Assembly: GCA_947176535.1 (NCBI GenBank)
Contig: CAMWQU010000020.1
Coordinates: 1-44,359 of the forward strand
Direction of reading: 5' to 3'
DNA from: an uncultured Prevotellaceae bacterium
GTDB taxonomy: Bacteria; Bacteroidota; Bacteroidia; Bacteroidales; Bacteroidaceae
DNA length: 44,359 bases
Both the position numbers and the translations under genes were made by a program. The notes below the pieces were generated by a model. That model made no database searches. It saw only the letters and a program-made list of their open reading frames with translations, and was not told the DNA's origin. How positions within the stretch are numbered: the stretch's first letter is position 1; every line of letters starts with the position of its first letter. Below are positions 1 to 7,964 of this stretch, piece after piece.

Positions 1-633
1 ACCAATAGTAATAACAAAACAACCAGGATTTCTGTATTCAGATAAACTCAATTTTTTTACTTCTTCATATGGCTTAACTTGTACAATAGTAATTTGAATA
101 TCTTTATTTCGCTTTTCTAAGTCTTGTTTTTCTCTAAAATATGACTCTTGTTCAGAAAGGTATCTATAATAATTAGAATCTAAAAACTGACTTTCAAATG
201 ATTTAATAGTATTGCTACAATTATCAAGTTTCTTTATCCAAGTAGAACAAAACTCCAAATCATTAAATTCATCAAGGTGTGATTTAGCATCTTGTAATAA
301 TAGTCCCAATGGTTTAGCATATACTTGAATAAGGAATTGTTTAAACAAAAAATCATTTTGTGAGTCTATTATTTCAACAGCTTCTTTAGCATTATGAGCA
401 ATAACACGATAAAATCGTATTGTTTCTTGATACTTCAATTCTTTAAGTTGGCCATCAAGAATCTTTTGATTTACTCTATTTACAGCTTGCAATTCACGTG
501 ATAAATTCTTTTCAAGTTTTTCTATTTTCTCACATTGAGCATACTGAACTGCAAGTGATTTTTTATTAAGCGCACTTATTTTTGCTAAGGAATATCCTTG
601 ATAAATACTTATAGATTTGTCTAAGTTACTCAT
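1..633 (-). CDS. Partial coiled-coil protein of unknown function, cut by left edge
   Basis: An open frame runs without a stop from an ATG at 633 to the window edge, giving 211 codons with the C-terminus missing. I do not recognise the family. The predicted protein is rich in Lys, Glu, Gln, Leu and Asn, and roughly residues 25-85 look like coiled coil. No signal peptide or membrane segment is visible in the available part. The DNA is clearly more AT-rich than the genes from 1245 on and resembles the 7965-9813 islet, so acquisition by transfer is plausible. A TAnnTTTG -7 element at 694-701 on the same strand supports the start and would leave a 5' UTR of about 55 nt. No Shine-Dalgarno is present, which is normal for the phylum. 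That this is a real gene is fairly secure; its function is unknown. Confidence 0.7.
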   Translation of the reverse strand, partial: MSNLDKSISIYQGYSLAKISALNKKSLAVQYAQCEKIEKLEKNLSRELQAVNRVNQKILDGQLKELKYQETIRFYRVIAHNAKEAVEIIDSQNDFLFKQFLIQVYAKPLGLLLQDAKSHLDEFNDLEFCSTWIKKLDNCSNTIKSFESQFLDSNYYRYLSEQESYFREKQDLEKRNKDIQITIVQVKPYEEVKKLSLSEYRNPGCFVITIG

Positions 634-693
634 TTTTCAGGAAATATTTTTGTTAATTCAATAATATAATTCACTCTCCTTGTAACCACAATC

Positions 694-701
694 CAAAGGT
701 A
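694..701 (-). promoter_or_regulatory. -7 promoter element for the left-edge gene
   Basis: On the - strand this reads TACCTTTG, a perfect TAnnTTTG Bacteroidetes -7 box. No TTTG is seen 19-21 nt upstream. It would start a transcript near 688 leading into the ATG at 633. Confidence 0.5.
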
Positions 702-726
702 CACTTTTTTATTCGTTATGTTTATA

Positions 727-915
727 TACGGAAGCGTGGACTGTCTCTGCCACTTCTTAGCTTGAAGGTCCTGAGAATTACCTATATAATACGAGTAGTA
801 GATCAGCAGTCCACGCCGAGCGTGGAAGCCGCCAATTGCCTTCTTTCCGTATTATATTGCTTTTAGAATTTCTCAGGTTCTCAAGCTAAAAAGGAAAGCA
901 TTGCGCTTCTTTCTT
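727..915 (+). ncRNA. Candidate structured small RNA, 6S-like rod or pseudoknot
   Basis: This gene-free segment folds into an extended imperfect rod. GAAGCG (731-736) pairs with CGCTTC (904-909). A stem of about 20 bp joins 757-779 to 867-889, with TTAGCTTGA/TCAAGCTAA and CCTGAGAA/TTCTCAGG. A perfect 10-bp stem joins 784-793 to 848-857, across an asymmetric bubble. A competing perfect 10-bp helix pairs GCGTGGACTG (734-743) with CAGTCCACGC (807-816), and CCACGC-CGA-GCGTGG (811-825) is a third alternative. The strand is uncertain; + is preferred because G-U pairs rescue mismatches there, and TATGTTTA at 717-724 is one base off a -7 box. The ~190-nt size and bubbled rod recall 6S RNA, and a Bacteroidales 6S-like class is known. 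That assignment is inference. Confidence 0.42.
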
Positions 916-1081
916 CATAAAAATCGTAACGCACCGCTGCACATTACAACGCAAATGTAAAGAGAATTATTTAATTGACAAAGGAACCCGGCTAAAAAAG
1001 TAACGGAGGATTTACAAATGTTTCCTGCAATTTGCGACCGGGAAACTACAGACACTTTTTCTGCTCCTGCCCGGGACGAGA

Positions 1082-1147
1082 TTATTCAAAGGCGACCGAA
1101 TAATTAACCGGAGGCGACCGAATGATTATTCGGTCACCTTTGAATAA
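1082..1147. repeat. 23-bp inverted repeat with a third copy of its core
   Basis: The arms 1082-1104 and 1125-1147 are reverse complements at 22 of 23 positions. The loop carries another copy of the core GGCGACCGAAT, so the motif occurs at 1091, at 1113 and inverted near 1131-1138. There is no T-run of terminator length. It lies 98 bp ahead of the DUF4294 start and may be a bidirectional transcript-end hairpin or a protein-binding palindrome. Confidence 0.7.
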
Positions 1148-1231
1148 ACAAATCCTATAGGGGACGGAAACACGAAACTTTAATCTTTCTTAAAAGATGT
1201 CACCGATGTGCGCATTAAAGAAAATAATATG

Positions 1232-1239
1232 TAACTTTG
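1232..1239 (+). promoter_or_regulatory. -7 promoter element of the DUF4294 gene
   Basis: TAACTTTG matches TAnnTTTG exactly. It lies inside the longest possible reading frame (ATG 1197), so translation must begin downstream. The GTG at 1245 falls about where transcription would start, suggesting a leaderless or nearly leaderless mRNA. Confidence 0.6.
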
Positions 1240-1244
1240 CTTCC

Positions 1245-1919
1245 GTGAAAAGAGTATCGGGCATACTATTAAGTTTGTTTTTCGTCCCTGTCTGTCATGC
1301 ACAGATGGGCAAGACGACGAGCAAGGTGCAGATTGAGGAAGATGCGGGCATAGAGGTAGAGGATTTTGGAGAGACGGAATTTAAGAGTGCCCGCAATCAG
1401 ACTTGGTACTGGGCCGGAAAAAATTATGTCTACGAAGGTGAGAACATCTGGACCGTCCTCATGCCCGAAATGCCTGTCTATAAGCCCTTGCGCTTCAGAA
1501 ATCAAAAGGAACAACAGAGATTCAACCGACTGGTGTATAACGTGAAGAAAGTGCTTCCGCTGGCACAGCAGGCTAATGCTATGATTAAGGAAACGTATGA
1601 GGTGATGGAGCGGTTGCCGGATAAGAAAGCGAAAGCGGAACACATCAAGACGGTGGAAAAGGACATCATGAAGACCTACAAACCGGAGATGAAGAAACTG
1701 ACGTACTCTCAGGGAAAACTGCTCATCAAATTAGTGGACAGGGAATGCAACCAGTCCGGCTACGAAGTGGTGAAAGCCTTTCTGGGGCCAACGAGAGCTA
1801 CTTTTTATCAGGTATTTGCATGGACTTTCAAAGCCAGTCTCAAGAAAGAGTATGACCCAGAGGGAGACGACAAACTCATAGAGCGTGTGGTGCGTCAAGT
1901 GGAGGCCGGCATACTGTAG
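1245..1919 (+). CDS. DUF4294 domain-containing secreted protein
   Basis: This is a 224-residue protein of the Bacteroidetes family DUF4294, whose function is unknown. With the GTG start at 1245 the N-terminus is a clean signal peptide (VKRVSGILLSLFFVPVCHA, cleavage before Gln), so the product should be exported. The family signature follows: PLRFRNQKEQQRFNRLVYNV, then a Lys/Glu-rich helical region, YSQGKLLIKLVDRECNQS, and VKAFLGPTRATFYQVFAW near the C-terminus. A longer frame begins at ATG 1197, but the -7 box at 1232-1239 lies inside it, and the extra residues look like an untranslated leader rather than protein. The 3' end overlaps the convergent methyltransferase gene by 44 bp. Family assignment is from memory of conserved blocks. 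Confidence in the gene is high and in the start moderate. Confidence 0.85.
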   Translation: MKRVSGILLSLFFVPVCHAQMGKTTSKVQIEEDAGIEVEDFGETEFKSARNQTWYWAGKNYVYEGENIWTVLMPEMPVYKPLRFRNQKEQQRFNRLVYNVKKVLPLAQQANAMIKETYEVMERLPDKKAKAEHIKTVEKDIMKTYKPEMKKLTYSQGKLLIKLVDRECNQSGYEVVKAFLGPTRATFYQVFAWTFKASLKKEYDPEGDDKLIERVVRQVEAGIL

Positions 1920-2445
1920 AAAATTCCCAGATGACGATGCCCGCCGTCACCGATACATTCATGGAATGTTTGGTGCCGAACTGGGGAATTTCCAGACAGC
2001 CGTCGCACATATCCACTACCTGCTGCCCTACTCCTTTTACCTCGTTACCAAGTACGATAGCGTACTTTCGGTTTCCTGACGTATTCGAAAGCAGATTCCG
2101 GATTTCACCAAGCATTGTGCTTCCCTCACACTGCTCAATGGCAAAAACGGTGTAGCCCTCCGATTTCAGACGCTCCACGCAGTCTTCCGTCCGCTCGAAG
2201 TATTCCCAACTTACCGAGTCCTCGGCTCCGAGGGCTGTCTTGTGAATTTCGGTATGGGGTGGCCGGGCCGTGATTCCACACAGATATATTCCTTCCAACC
2301 GAAAGGCATCGGCTGTGCGAAATACCGAACCTACGTTGTAGAGGCTCCGCACGTTATCCAGTACAACCACCAAAGGAGTTTTTCCGCTACTTCTGTATTC
2401 CTCTACGGAAAGACGCTGCATTTCCGTTATTCTTAATTTACGCAT
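1876..2445 (-). CDS. TrmH/SpoU-family RNA methyltransferase
   Basis: This 189-residue enzyme is an SPOUT-class, S-adenosylmethionine-dependent 2'-O-ribose methyltransferase of tRNA or rRNA. All three SpoU motifs are present: NVGSVFRTAD (about residues 37-46), VLGNEVKGV (about 132-140) and IPQFGTKHSMNVSVTAGI (about 153-170). The latter two build the trefoil-knot cofactor site, and the Asn/Arg of motif 1 is the catalytic region. There is no extra N-terminal substrate-binding domain, so it is the short form. The exact nucleotide modified cannot be told from sequence. The last ~14 codons run antisense into the end of the DUF4294 gene. A -7 box at 2482-2489 could drive it. Confidence 0.92.
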   Translation of the reverse strand: MRKLRITEMQRLSVEEYRSSGKTPLVVVLDNVRSLYNVGSVFRTADAFRLEGIYLCGITARPPHTEIHKTALGAEDSVSWEYFERTEDCVERLKSEGYTVFAIEQCEGSTMLGEIRNLLSNTSGNRKYAIVLGNEVKGVGQQVVDMCDGCLEIPQFGTKHSMNVSVTAGIVIWEFSTVCRPPLDAPHAL

Positions 2446-2481
2446 CTGTAGTTATTAACATGGAGTGTTGATAAGTAGGTG

Positions 2482-2489
2482 CAAAAGTA
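2482..2489 (-). promoter_or_regulatory. -7 promoter element for the TrmH/SpoU gene
   Basis: On the - strand this reads TACTTTTG (TAnnTTTG), 37 bp upstream of the methyltransferase ATG. No clear -33 TTTG is seen. Confidence 0.45.
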
Positions 2490-2606
2490 ACTAATAATTG
2501 TGAAATAAGAATCACGAACGGAGAATTATCGACAAAAGAGAAAAATTATCAACATTTATTAACAGTATTTTTGCAGTTTATCCTATTCACGAACGAAAAT
2601 AATTCT

Positions 2607-2614
2607 TAACTTTG
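2607..2614 (+). promoter_or_regulatory. -7 promoter element upstream of nadA
   Basis: TAACTTTG is an exact TAnnTTTG. A second match, TATTTTTG, lies at 2566-2573. Either would leave a 5' UTR of more than 220 nt before the nadA ATG at 2845. No TTTG at the right spacing supports either box. Confidence 0.45.
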
Positions 2615-2844
2615 CAGTTATGAATAGGTGTTCATAAGTATGGAAATATCTTTAATACTTATCTCATACATAAAAGCATACGGTGTAAAAAGGATTGTAA
2701 ATAACTAATCAATAAATCAACTCCTACAAGACAATAACTTCATAACCAAATAATACGTAGTTTTTTTATCTACATTATTCACAAGCTATCATCATCATCA
2801 AATAAAATCTTTCTTTTAATAAAACTTGCAAATATAATAATAAG

Positions 2845-3849
2845 ATGTTGAGAACTCAGCCTAAACAAACATGGACGGAAAAGGGATACGTCTGCGAACC
2901 CGTTTCCAAAAGTACGGACCTGAAAGCCGAAATACGCCGGTTGGCGAAAGAGAAAAACGCCGTCATCATGGCACACTACTACGTGAGCGGTGAAATTCAG
3001 GATTTGGCCGACTTTGTGGGAGACTCGCTGGCTTTGGCACAAAAAGCCGCTCAGACCACGGCGGACATCATTGTCATGTGCGGTGTGCATTTCATGGGTG
3101 AGACGAGCAAAATACTGTGTCCGGATAAAAAAGTATTAGTGCCCGACCTAAATGCAACCTGTTCGCTGGCCGAGAGCTGCGAAGCCGGGGCGTTCGAGGA
3201 ATTTGTAAAGGCTCATCCGGGACATACCGTTATCAGTTATGTGAATACTACTGCGGCCACGAAGGCGGTGACCGATGTGGTGGTGACTTCGGGAAATGCG
3301 CGTCAGATTGTGGAATCGTTCCCCAAGGAAGAGAAAATCATATTTGGCCCCGATCAGAATTTGGGCGGATATATCAATGCCGTGACGGGACGGAATATGT
3401 TGCTTTGGAACGGAGCGTGCCACGTGCATGAGAAATTCTCATTAGAGAAGATACTGGCGTTGAAAAAAGAACATCCGCAGGCTAAAATTCTTGTTCATCC
3501 CGAGTGCAAGGGGCCGCTGGTGAAGGTGGCCGACAAAGTGGGCAGTACCGCTGCCTTGCTGAAGTATGCCATTTCGGACGAAGCTACAGAGTTCATCGTA
3601 GCTACGGAGAGCGGCATTCTGCATGAGATGCGGAAACGTTGTCCGGAAAAGATTTTCATTCCCGCGCCGCCGAACGATTCCACCTGCGCCTGCAACGAAT
3701 GTAATTACATGAAGTTGATAACGCTGGAGAAACTGTATAACTGTCTCCGTTACGAATGGCCGGAGGTGGAAGTGGATAAAGAGGTGGCCGAGAAAGCCAT
3801 ACGACCCATTCACCGCATGCTGGAGATTTCGGAACGGCTGGGACTTTAA
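2845..3849 (+). CDS. nadA: Quinolinate synthase NadA
   Basis: This 334-residue cytosolic enzyme condenses iminoaspartate with dihydroxyacetone phosphate to quinolinate in de novo NAD synthesis, using an oxygen-sensitive [4Fe-4S] cluster. Conserved blocks are AVIMAHYYVSGEIQDLADFV (39-58), VMCGVHFMGETSKIL (77-91), NTTAATKA (134-141), FGPDQNLGGYI (167-177), WNGACHVHE (188-196), HPEC (218-221) and STCACNECNYM (279-289). Cluster ligands are probably Cys79, Cys192 and one of Cys281/283/286. Length suits the family. nadB and nadC are not adjacent; instead nadA heads a co-oriented run with an antiporter gene 37 bp downstream. The ATG is preceded by the long AT-rich gap described above. Confidence 0.97.
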   Translation: MLRTQPKQTWTEKGYVCEPVSKSTDLKAEIRRLAKEKNAVIMAHYYVSGEIQDLADFVGDSLALAQKAAQTTADIIVMCGVHFMGETSKILCPDKKVLVPDLNATCSLAESCEAGAFEEFVKAHPGHTVISYVNTTAATKAVTDVVVTSGNARQIVESFPKEEKIIFGPDQNLGGYINAVTGRNMLLWNGACHVHEKFSLEKILALKKEHPQAKILVHPECKGPLVKVADKVGSTAALLKYAISDEATEFIVATESGILHEMRKRCPEKIFIPAPPNDSTCACNECNYMKLITLEKLYNCLRYEWPEVEVDKEVAEKAIRPIHRMLEISERLGL

Positions 3850-3886
3850 TTTTTGATTCTATTTATTACCTTATAATAGTATAAAC

Positions 3887-6148
3887 GTGTCGGAACTGCC
3901 TCAACTTGTAAGTGACCTGGCCCTGATATTGATTGTGGCCGGTATCACCACTATTATTTTTAAGCGATTGCGTCAGCCTTTGGTGTTGGGTTATATTCTG
4001 GCCGGTTTCCTGGCTGGGCCGTATATGCCGTATATGCCGAGTGTGGCGGAAAGTAAAACCATAGAGGTATGGAGCGAGATAGGTGTTATCTTCCTTATGT
4101 TCTCCTTGGGATTGGAGTTTTCTTTCAAGAAGATTATTAAGGGCGGACTTTCACCCATCATAGCGGCCTGTTTTTCCATGGCTGCCATGTTCTGCATCGG
4201 TTGTGGAGCGGGTTATCTGCTGAATTGGTCGTTCATCAATTGTGTTTTTCTCGGCGGTATGCTTGCTGTGTCCAGTACGACCATCATCTATAAGGCATTT
4301 AATGATTTGGGACTGATGACCCGTCATTTTGCCGGAAAGGTAATGACGGTGCTCATCTTGGAAGATATTCTGGGTATTGTCATCATGGTCATCCTTTCCG
4401 CTGTGGCGATAAGTAATAAGTTTGAAGGCTCGGAATTGATATTTTCCCTTCTCAAACTTCTCTTCTTCCTGTTGGTGTGGTTTTTGGTGGGAATGTGGAT
4501 TATACCTACATTCTTACACCGCAACCGTTCGTTCATCAATAAGGAGACCCTTGTAATTGTTTCCATAGGTCTATGTTTTCTAATGGTCGTATTGGCCGAT
4601 AAAGTGGGTTATAGTTCAGCTTTGGGAGCCTTCGTCATGGGAAGTATTTTGGCGGAAACGTTAGAAGCGGAGCGGATAGATTCGGCCATTTCATCGATAA
4701 AAGACTTATTTGGAGCCATCTTTTTCGTTTCTGTCGGCATGATGGTTTCGCCTGCGGACTTGGTTGCCTACTGGTTGCCGATATTGATACTGGTTGTTTC
4801 TATTTTGTTTGGACAGGCAGTATTTGGCACGATGGGTTATCTATTGTCCGGCTCATCACGCAGCGATGCACTGATGAGCGGTTTTTCCATGGCACAGATA
4901 GGTGAGTTTTCGTTTATCATTGCCGCTCTTGGGGAATCCTTGAAAGTGACTGATGGCATGCTTATGCCCATTGTAGTGACTACAAGTATCATTACAACGT
5001 TCCTTACGCCATACATGATAAAGTTGGCGGGATATATAAACAGTAAGGAGCAGAAAAAGCAAAACAAAAAAGATAAACCGCAGAGCAAAAAAGTTAAGGA
5101 TGGGAAAATAACGTCTTTTATTGCTTCCCATGCTTCCTTTACGGCTTTTATAAAGAAGATGCTTTTACAGACCACGGTATACGGTGTGTTGTCCGTCGCT
5201 GTCATTTCGTTGCTGTTTGTTTCGCTGCTGTTGGTCTGCCGGCACTTTTTCGATCATTGGCTGGGTAATGCCGTGTGTGGTGTGTTGGTATTGCTTTTGC
5301 TGGCTCCTCTGTTGCGACCCATTATCATGAAGAATAATACATCGGAATTGGCTAACGAACTGAGAAGTCAGAGCCGGATGTATGCGATATTGATAAATCT
5401 TACCGTAGCTTTGCGATTTGTTTTTGCCACGGCGGTGGTATATTACGTGCTCAATTTTCTGTCGCCTTTCCGCTGGTATTTCCATATTCTGGCAGCCGTA
5501 GGCATCGTGTTGCTGATGATGCGCAGCAGATGGATTAGAAAGATAAGTATGAATATGGAGAGTACGTTTGTGGAGAATCTGACGCGTCGCGAAAATAATG
5601 GGCCTGCCTACGCCCGACAGCTCAGAGGAAAAGATTTGCACATAGCCCGGCTCACCTTGCCCGAAGGTTCTACATGGGTGGGAAAAACACTGGCTCAGTT
5701 GCATATCGGAGATAAGACTGGGGTACATGTGGCCGCCATTGTGCGGAATCATCATCACATAAATATCCCCGGAGGTTCCAATATGCTGTTTCCGCATGAT
5801 GTACTGGAGGTAGTGGGCAATGACCGGAGTATAGAAAAGTTCAGTCAGCGCATGAACACCGAAGTACAGAATGTCGCTCAGAACGAAGGCGACAAGATGG
5901 AACTTGTATGTATAGAGGTAAAGGAGAATACATTGTTCGAAGGTACTCTTATCAAAGACAGCGGTATTCGCGATAAGTATCACTGTATGGTGGTTGGCGT
6001 GGAAAACGAGGAAGGCAACGTCCTTGCGTGCAATGCCGATTACCAGATAACTCACGGCGACAGGTTGTGGCTGGCCGGTAGTCACGATGAGATAGTGAAA
6101 GTAAAGAAGCTGCTTACAAAAGCAGAAGTCATTGACATAAATAAATAA
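3887..6148 (+). CDS. CPA2-family cation:proton antiporter with TrkA-C domains
   Basis: This 753-residue inner-membrane protein starts at GTG 3887. Residues ~1-385 form the multi-span Na+/H+ exchanger fold of monovalent cation:proton antiporter-2 proteins (KefB/GerN type), with a half-membrane motif [19 protein letters not shown] and a later [19 protein letters not shown] Lys-rich cytosolic linker (~390-410) is followed by four or so further membrane spans (~425-555). The soluble C-terminus has two RCK_C/TrkA_C-like modules, ~585-660 ([15 protein letters not shown] ... LEVVGND) and ~670-750 ([12 protein letters not shown]). No Rossmann TrkA_N NAD-binding module is seen, unlike KefB/KefC, so regulation probably differs. 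Whether it exchanges K+ or Na+ cannot be decided from sequence. It is 8 bp from cysK and probably cotranscribed. Confidence 0.9.
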   Translation: MSELPQLVSDLALILIVAGITTIIFKRLRQPLVLGYILAGFLAGPYMPYMPSVAESKTIEVWSEIGVIFLMFSLGLEFSFKKIIKGGLSPIIAACFSMAAMFCIGCGAGYLLNWSFINCVFLGGMLAVSSTTIIYKAFNDLGLMTRHFAGKVMTVLILEDILGIVIMVILSAVAISNKFEGSELIFSLLKLLFFLLVWFLVGMWIIPTFLHRNRSFINKETLVIVSIGLCFLMVVLADKVGYSSALGAFVMGSILAETLEAERIDSAISSIKDLFGAIFFVSVGMMVSPADLVAYWLPILILVVSILFGQAVFGTMGYLLSGSSRSDALMSGFSMAQIGEFSFIIAALGESLKVTDGMLMPIVVTTSIITTFLTPYMIKLAGYINSKEQKKQNKKDKPQSKKVKDGKITSFIASHASFTAFIKKMLLQTTVYGVLSVAVISLLFVSLLLVCRHFFDHWLGNAVCGVLVLLLLAPLLRPIIMKNNTSELANELRSQSRMYAILINLTVALRFVFATAVVYYVLNFLSPFRWYFHILAAVGIVLLMMRSRWIRKISMNMESTFVENLTRRENNGPAYARQLRGKDLHIARLTLPEGSTWVGKTLAQLHIGDKTGVHVAAIVRNHHHINIPGGSNMLFPHDVLEVVGNDRSIEKFSQRMNTEVQNVAQNEGDKMELVCIEVKENTLFEGTLIKDSGIRDKYHCMVVGVENEEGNVLACNADYQITHGDRLWLAGSHDEIVKVKKLLTKAEVIDINK

Positions 6149-6156
6149 GTATTACT

Positions 6157-7104
6157 ATGGAAAAAATTGCAAAAAAACTGACAGAACTCATAGGCAATAC
6201 GCCTTTGGTTGAATTGAATAAGTATTCTGAGACTAAAGGTCTGAATACACCCGTTGTGGCTAAGGTGGAGTTTTTCAATCCGGGCGGCAGCGTGAAGGAT
6301 CGCATTGCATTGGCCATGATAGAGGATGCCGAGAATTGCGGAATACTGAAGCCCGGTGCCACAATTATAGAACCTACCAGTGGAAACACAGGCGTGGGCT
6401 TGGCATTGGTGTCGGCTGTGAAAGGTTATCATCTTATACTTACGATGCCCGACACCATGAGCGTAGAGCGTCGCAAATTAGTGAAGGCTTACGGTGCCGA
6501 AGTTCGTCTTACGCCCGGTAAGGACGGCATGAAGGGAGCCATTCGCGAAGCCGAGGCTTTGCGTGATGCCACGCCCGGAAGTGTCATTCTGCAACAGTTT
6601 GCCAATCCCGCCAATCCCGCCCGTCACTATAACACAACGGGTGAGGAAATTTGGGAGCAGAGCGATGGAAAGGTGGATATTTTTGTGGCCGGTGTGGGTA
6701 CCGGTGGTACGGTATCCGGTGTGGGACGGAAACTGAAAGAACTAAATCCCGATATTCGGATTGTGGCCGTGGAACCTAAAGCGTCGCCTGTGTTGAGTGG
6801 CGGCCAACCCGGAGCACATAAGATTCAGGGCATAGGTGCCGGGTTTGTACCTGAGACGTACAATGCAAATGTCGTGGATGAAGTGGTTTGCGTGGAGAAT
6901 GACGATGCTATTTTGACGAGTCGTCAGTTGGCACAACAGGAGGGCCTTTTAGTAGGTATCTCTGCCGGAGCGGCTGTATTTGCTGCCGCTGAGGTGGCCC
7001 GTCGTCCGGAAAATGCAGGCAAGCGTGTGGTCGTATTGCTTCCCGACACGGGTGAGCGCTACCTCAGCACCGTGCTTTATGACTTTGAGGACTACCCGCT
7101 TTAA
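6157..7104 (+). CDS. cysK: Cysteine synthase A
   Basis: This 315-residue PLP enzyme, O-acetylserine sulfhydrylase, makes L-cysteine from O-acetylserine and sulfide in the cytosol. Signatures in order are [13 protein letters not shown] (12-24), [19 protein letters not shown] with the PLP-binding Lys, the substrate loop [11 protein letters not shown], the phosphate-binding [27 protein letters not shown], and a C-terminal GISAGAAV with the serine that contacts the pyridine nitrogen. Length is normal. It follows the antiporter by 8 bp and precedes the SIMPL gene by 25 bp, within one + strand transcription unit ending at 7936. Confidence 0.97.
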   Translation: MEKIAKKLTELIGNTPLVELNKYSETKGLNTPVVAKVEFFNPGGSVKDRIALAMIEDAENCGILKPGATIIEPTSGNTGVGLALVSAVKGYHLILTMPDTMSVERRKLVKAYGAEVRLTPGKDGMKGAIREAEALRDATPGSVILQQFANPANPARHYNTTGEEIWEQSDGKVDIFVAGVGTGGTVSGVGRKLKELNPDIRIVAVEPKASPVLSGGQPGAHKIQGIGAGFVPETYNANVVDEVVCVENDDAILTSRQLAQQEGLLVGISAGAAVFAAAEVARRPENAGKRVVVLLPDTGERYLSTVLYDFEDYPL

Positions 7105-7129
7105 TGTTTCATTTATAAACTATAATTTT

Positions 7130-7846
7130 ATGAGTATGTACAAAGGAAACAATTTGTTGATAGCAGCTCTCATTGTGGCATTGGGTATGTGCTGCATGGG
7201 AATCAGCATCAGGAGTGGCATCGTGCGTTTTAAGACACTCGACAGAAAGGTGACTGTAAAAGGACTGTCAGAACGTGAAGTCTTAGCCAACAAAGTAACG
7301 TGGCCGCTCATTTACAAGGAATTGGGTAACGACCCTTCGGCCATGTATGAGCTCATAGAACAGAAGAATCAAAAAGTAGTGAGTTTTCTGAAAGCGGAAG
7401 GACTGGGGAATGACGAAATAAGTGTGAATCCGCCAACTATCCGTGACCGCCAGGCTGACAATTACGGTAATGAAATCATGAACTATCGTTACAAGGCCGA
7501 ATGTGTCATCATAGTCACTTCCACGGATATAGACAAGGTGCGCCGCCTGATGCGCCGTCAGTCGGAACTGATGAAGCAGGGCATTGCACTGGTAAGTGAA
7601 GAGTATGGCGATAACAGTGTACGCTACGAATATACGGGTCTTAATGACATAAAGCAGGAAATGGTGGAAGAGGCCATGAAGAATGCGAAGACTACGGCAG
7701 AGCAGTTTGCGCGCGATGCCGATGCCCGGTTGGATGGAGTAATCACTGCACAACAAGGCCAGTTCAGCATCGACGACCGCGACAGAAACACGCCCTACAT
7801 CAAGCGCATCCGCGTGGTAAATACCGTAGAATATGCGTTAAAGTGA
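7130..7846 (+). CDS. SIMPL (DUF541) domain-containing protein
   Basis: This 238-residue envelope protein has one N-terminal membrane anchor or signal segment (about residues 9-28, LLIAALIVALGMCCMGISI) and then a SIMPL/DUF541 domain: VTVKGLSEREVLANKVTW, SVNPPTIRDRQA, YRYKAECVIIVTSTDIDKV, VRYEYTGLNDIKQEMVEEAMKNAK and a C-terminal VVNTVEYALK. The family includes periplasmic proteins linked to stress resistance in Brucella and others, but no enzymatic role is established. The frame continues upstream into cysK as far as 6980, but those residues are out-of-frame cysK. ATG 7130 (or 7136), 25 bp after cysK, begins the sensible protein. It is last in the operon before a strong terminator. Confidence 0.9.
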   Translation: MSMYKGNNLLIAALIVALGMCCMGISIRSGIVRFKTLDRKVTVKGLSEREVLANKVTWPLIYKELGNDPSAMYELIEQKNQKVVSFLKAEGLGNDEISVNPPTIRDRQADNYGNEIMNYRYKAECVIIVTSTDIDKVRRLMRRQSELMKQGIALVSEEYGDNSVRYEYTGLNDIKQEMVEEAMKNAKTTAEQFARDADARLDGVITAQQGQFSIDDRDRNTPYIKRIRVVNTVEYALK

Positions 7847-7881
7847 TTCATCGCCTTCCCCGGCAAGGGTCTTGCAGATAA

Positions 7882-7936
7882 GAGGCGGAAGCTCTATTGT
7901 GTGGATTCGACAATAGAACTTCCGCCTCAGTTTTTT
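7882..7936 (+). terminator. Intrinsic terminator of the nadA-cysK-SIMPL operon
   Basis: A long, nearly perfect stem (GAGGCGGAAG...ATTGT with ACAAT...CTTCCGCCTC, arms 7882-7900 and 7910-7928) is followed by six T residues at 7931-7936. It lies 36 bp after the SIMPL stop codon. Confidence 0.92.
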
Positions 7937-7964
7937 CCTCCGTTCTCTACGGCGTTCCGGAAAG

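Larger units (their letters stand above)
2452..2783. other. Cluster of DnaA-box-like nonamers; candidate replication origin
   Basis: The AT-rich gap between the methyltransferase gene and nadA holds seven nonamers resembling TTATCCACA. They are TTATTAACA 2452-2460, TTATCAACA on the - strand 2466-2474, TTATCGACA 2526-2534, TTATCAACA 2546-2554, TTATTAACA 2556-2564, TTATCTACA 2766-2774 and TTATTCACA 2775-2783. Five differ from consensus by one base and two by two. Three are spaced 20 and 10 bp apart and the last pair abuts. dnaA is not in the window. Most genes from 10 kb to 38 kb point leftward, which would be against replication from here, so this could instead be chance in AT-rich DNA. Confidence 0.35.

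Noticed and set aside
5165-6085. 306-codon open frame on the - strand
   Set aside because: Antisense to the antiporter's C-terminal TrkA-C region; no recognisable protein.
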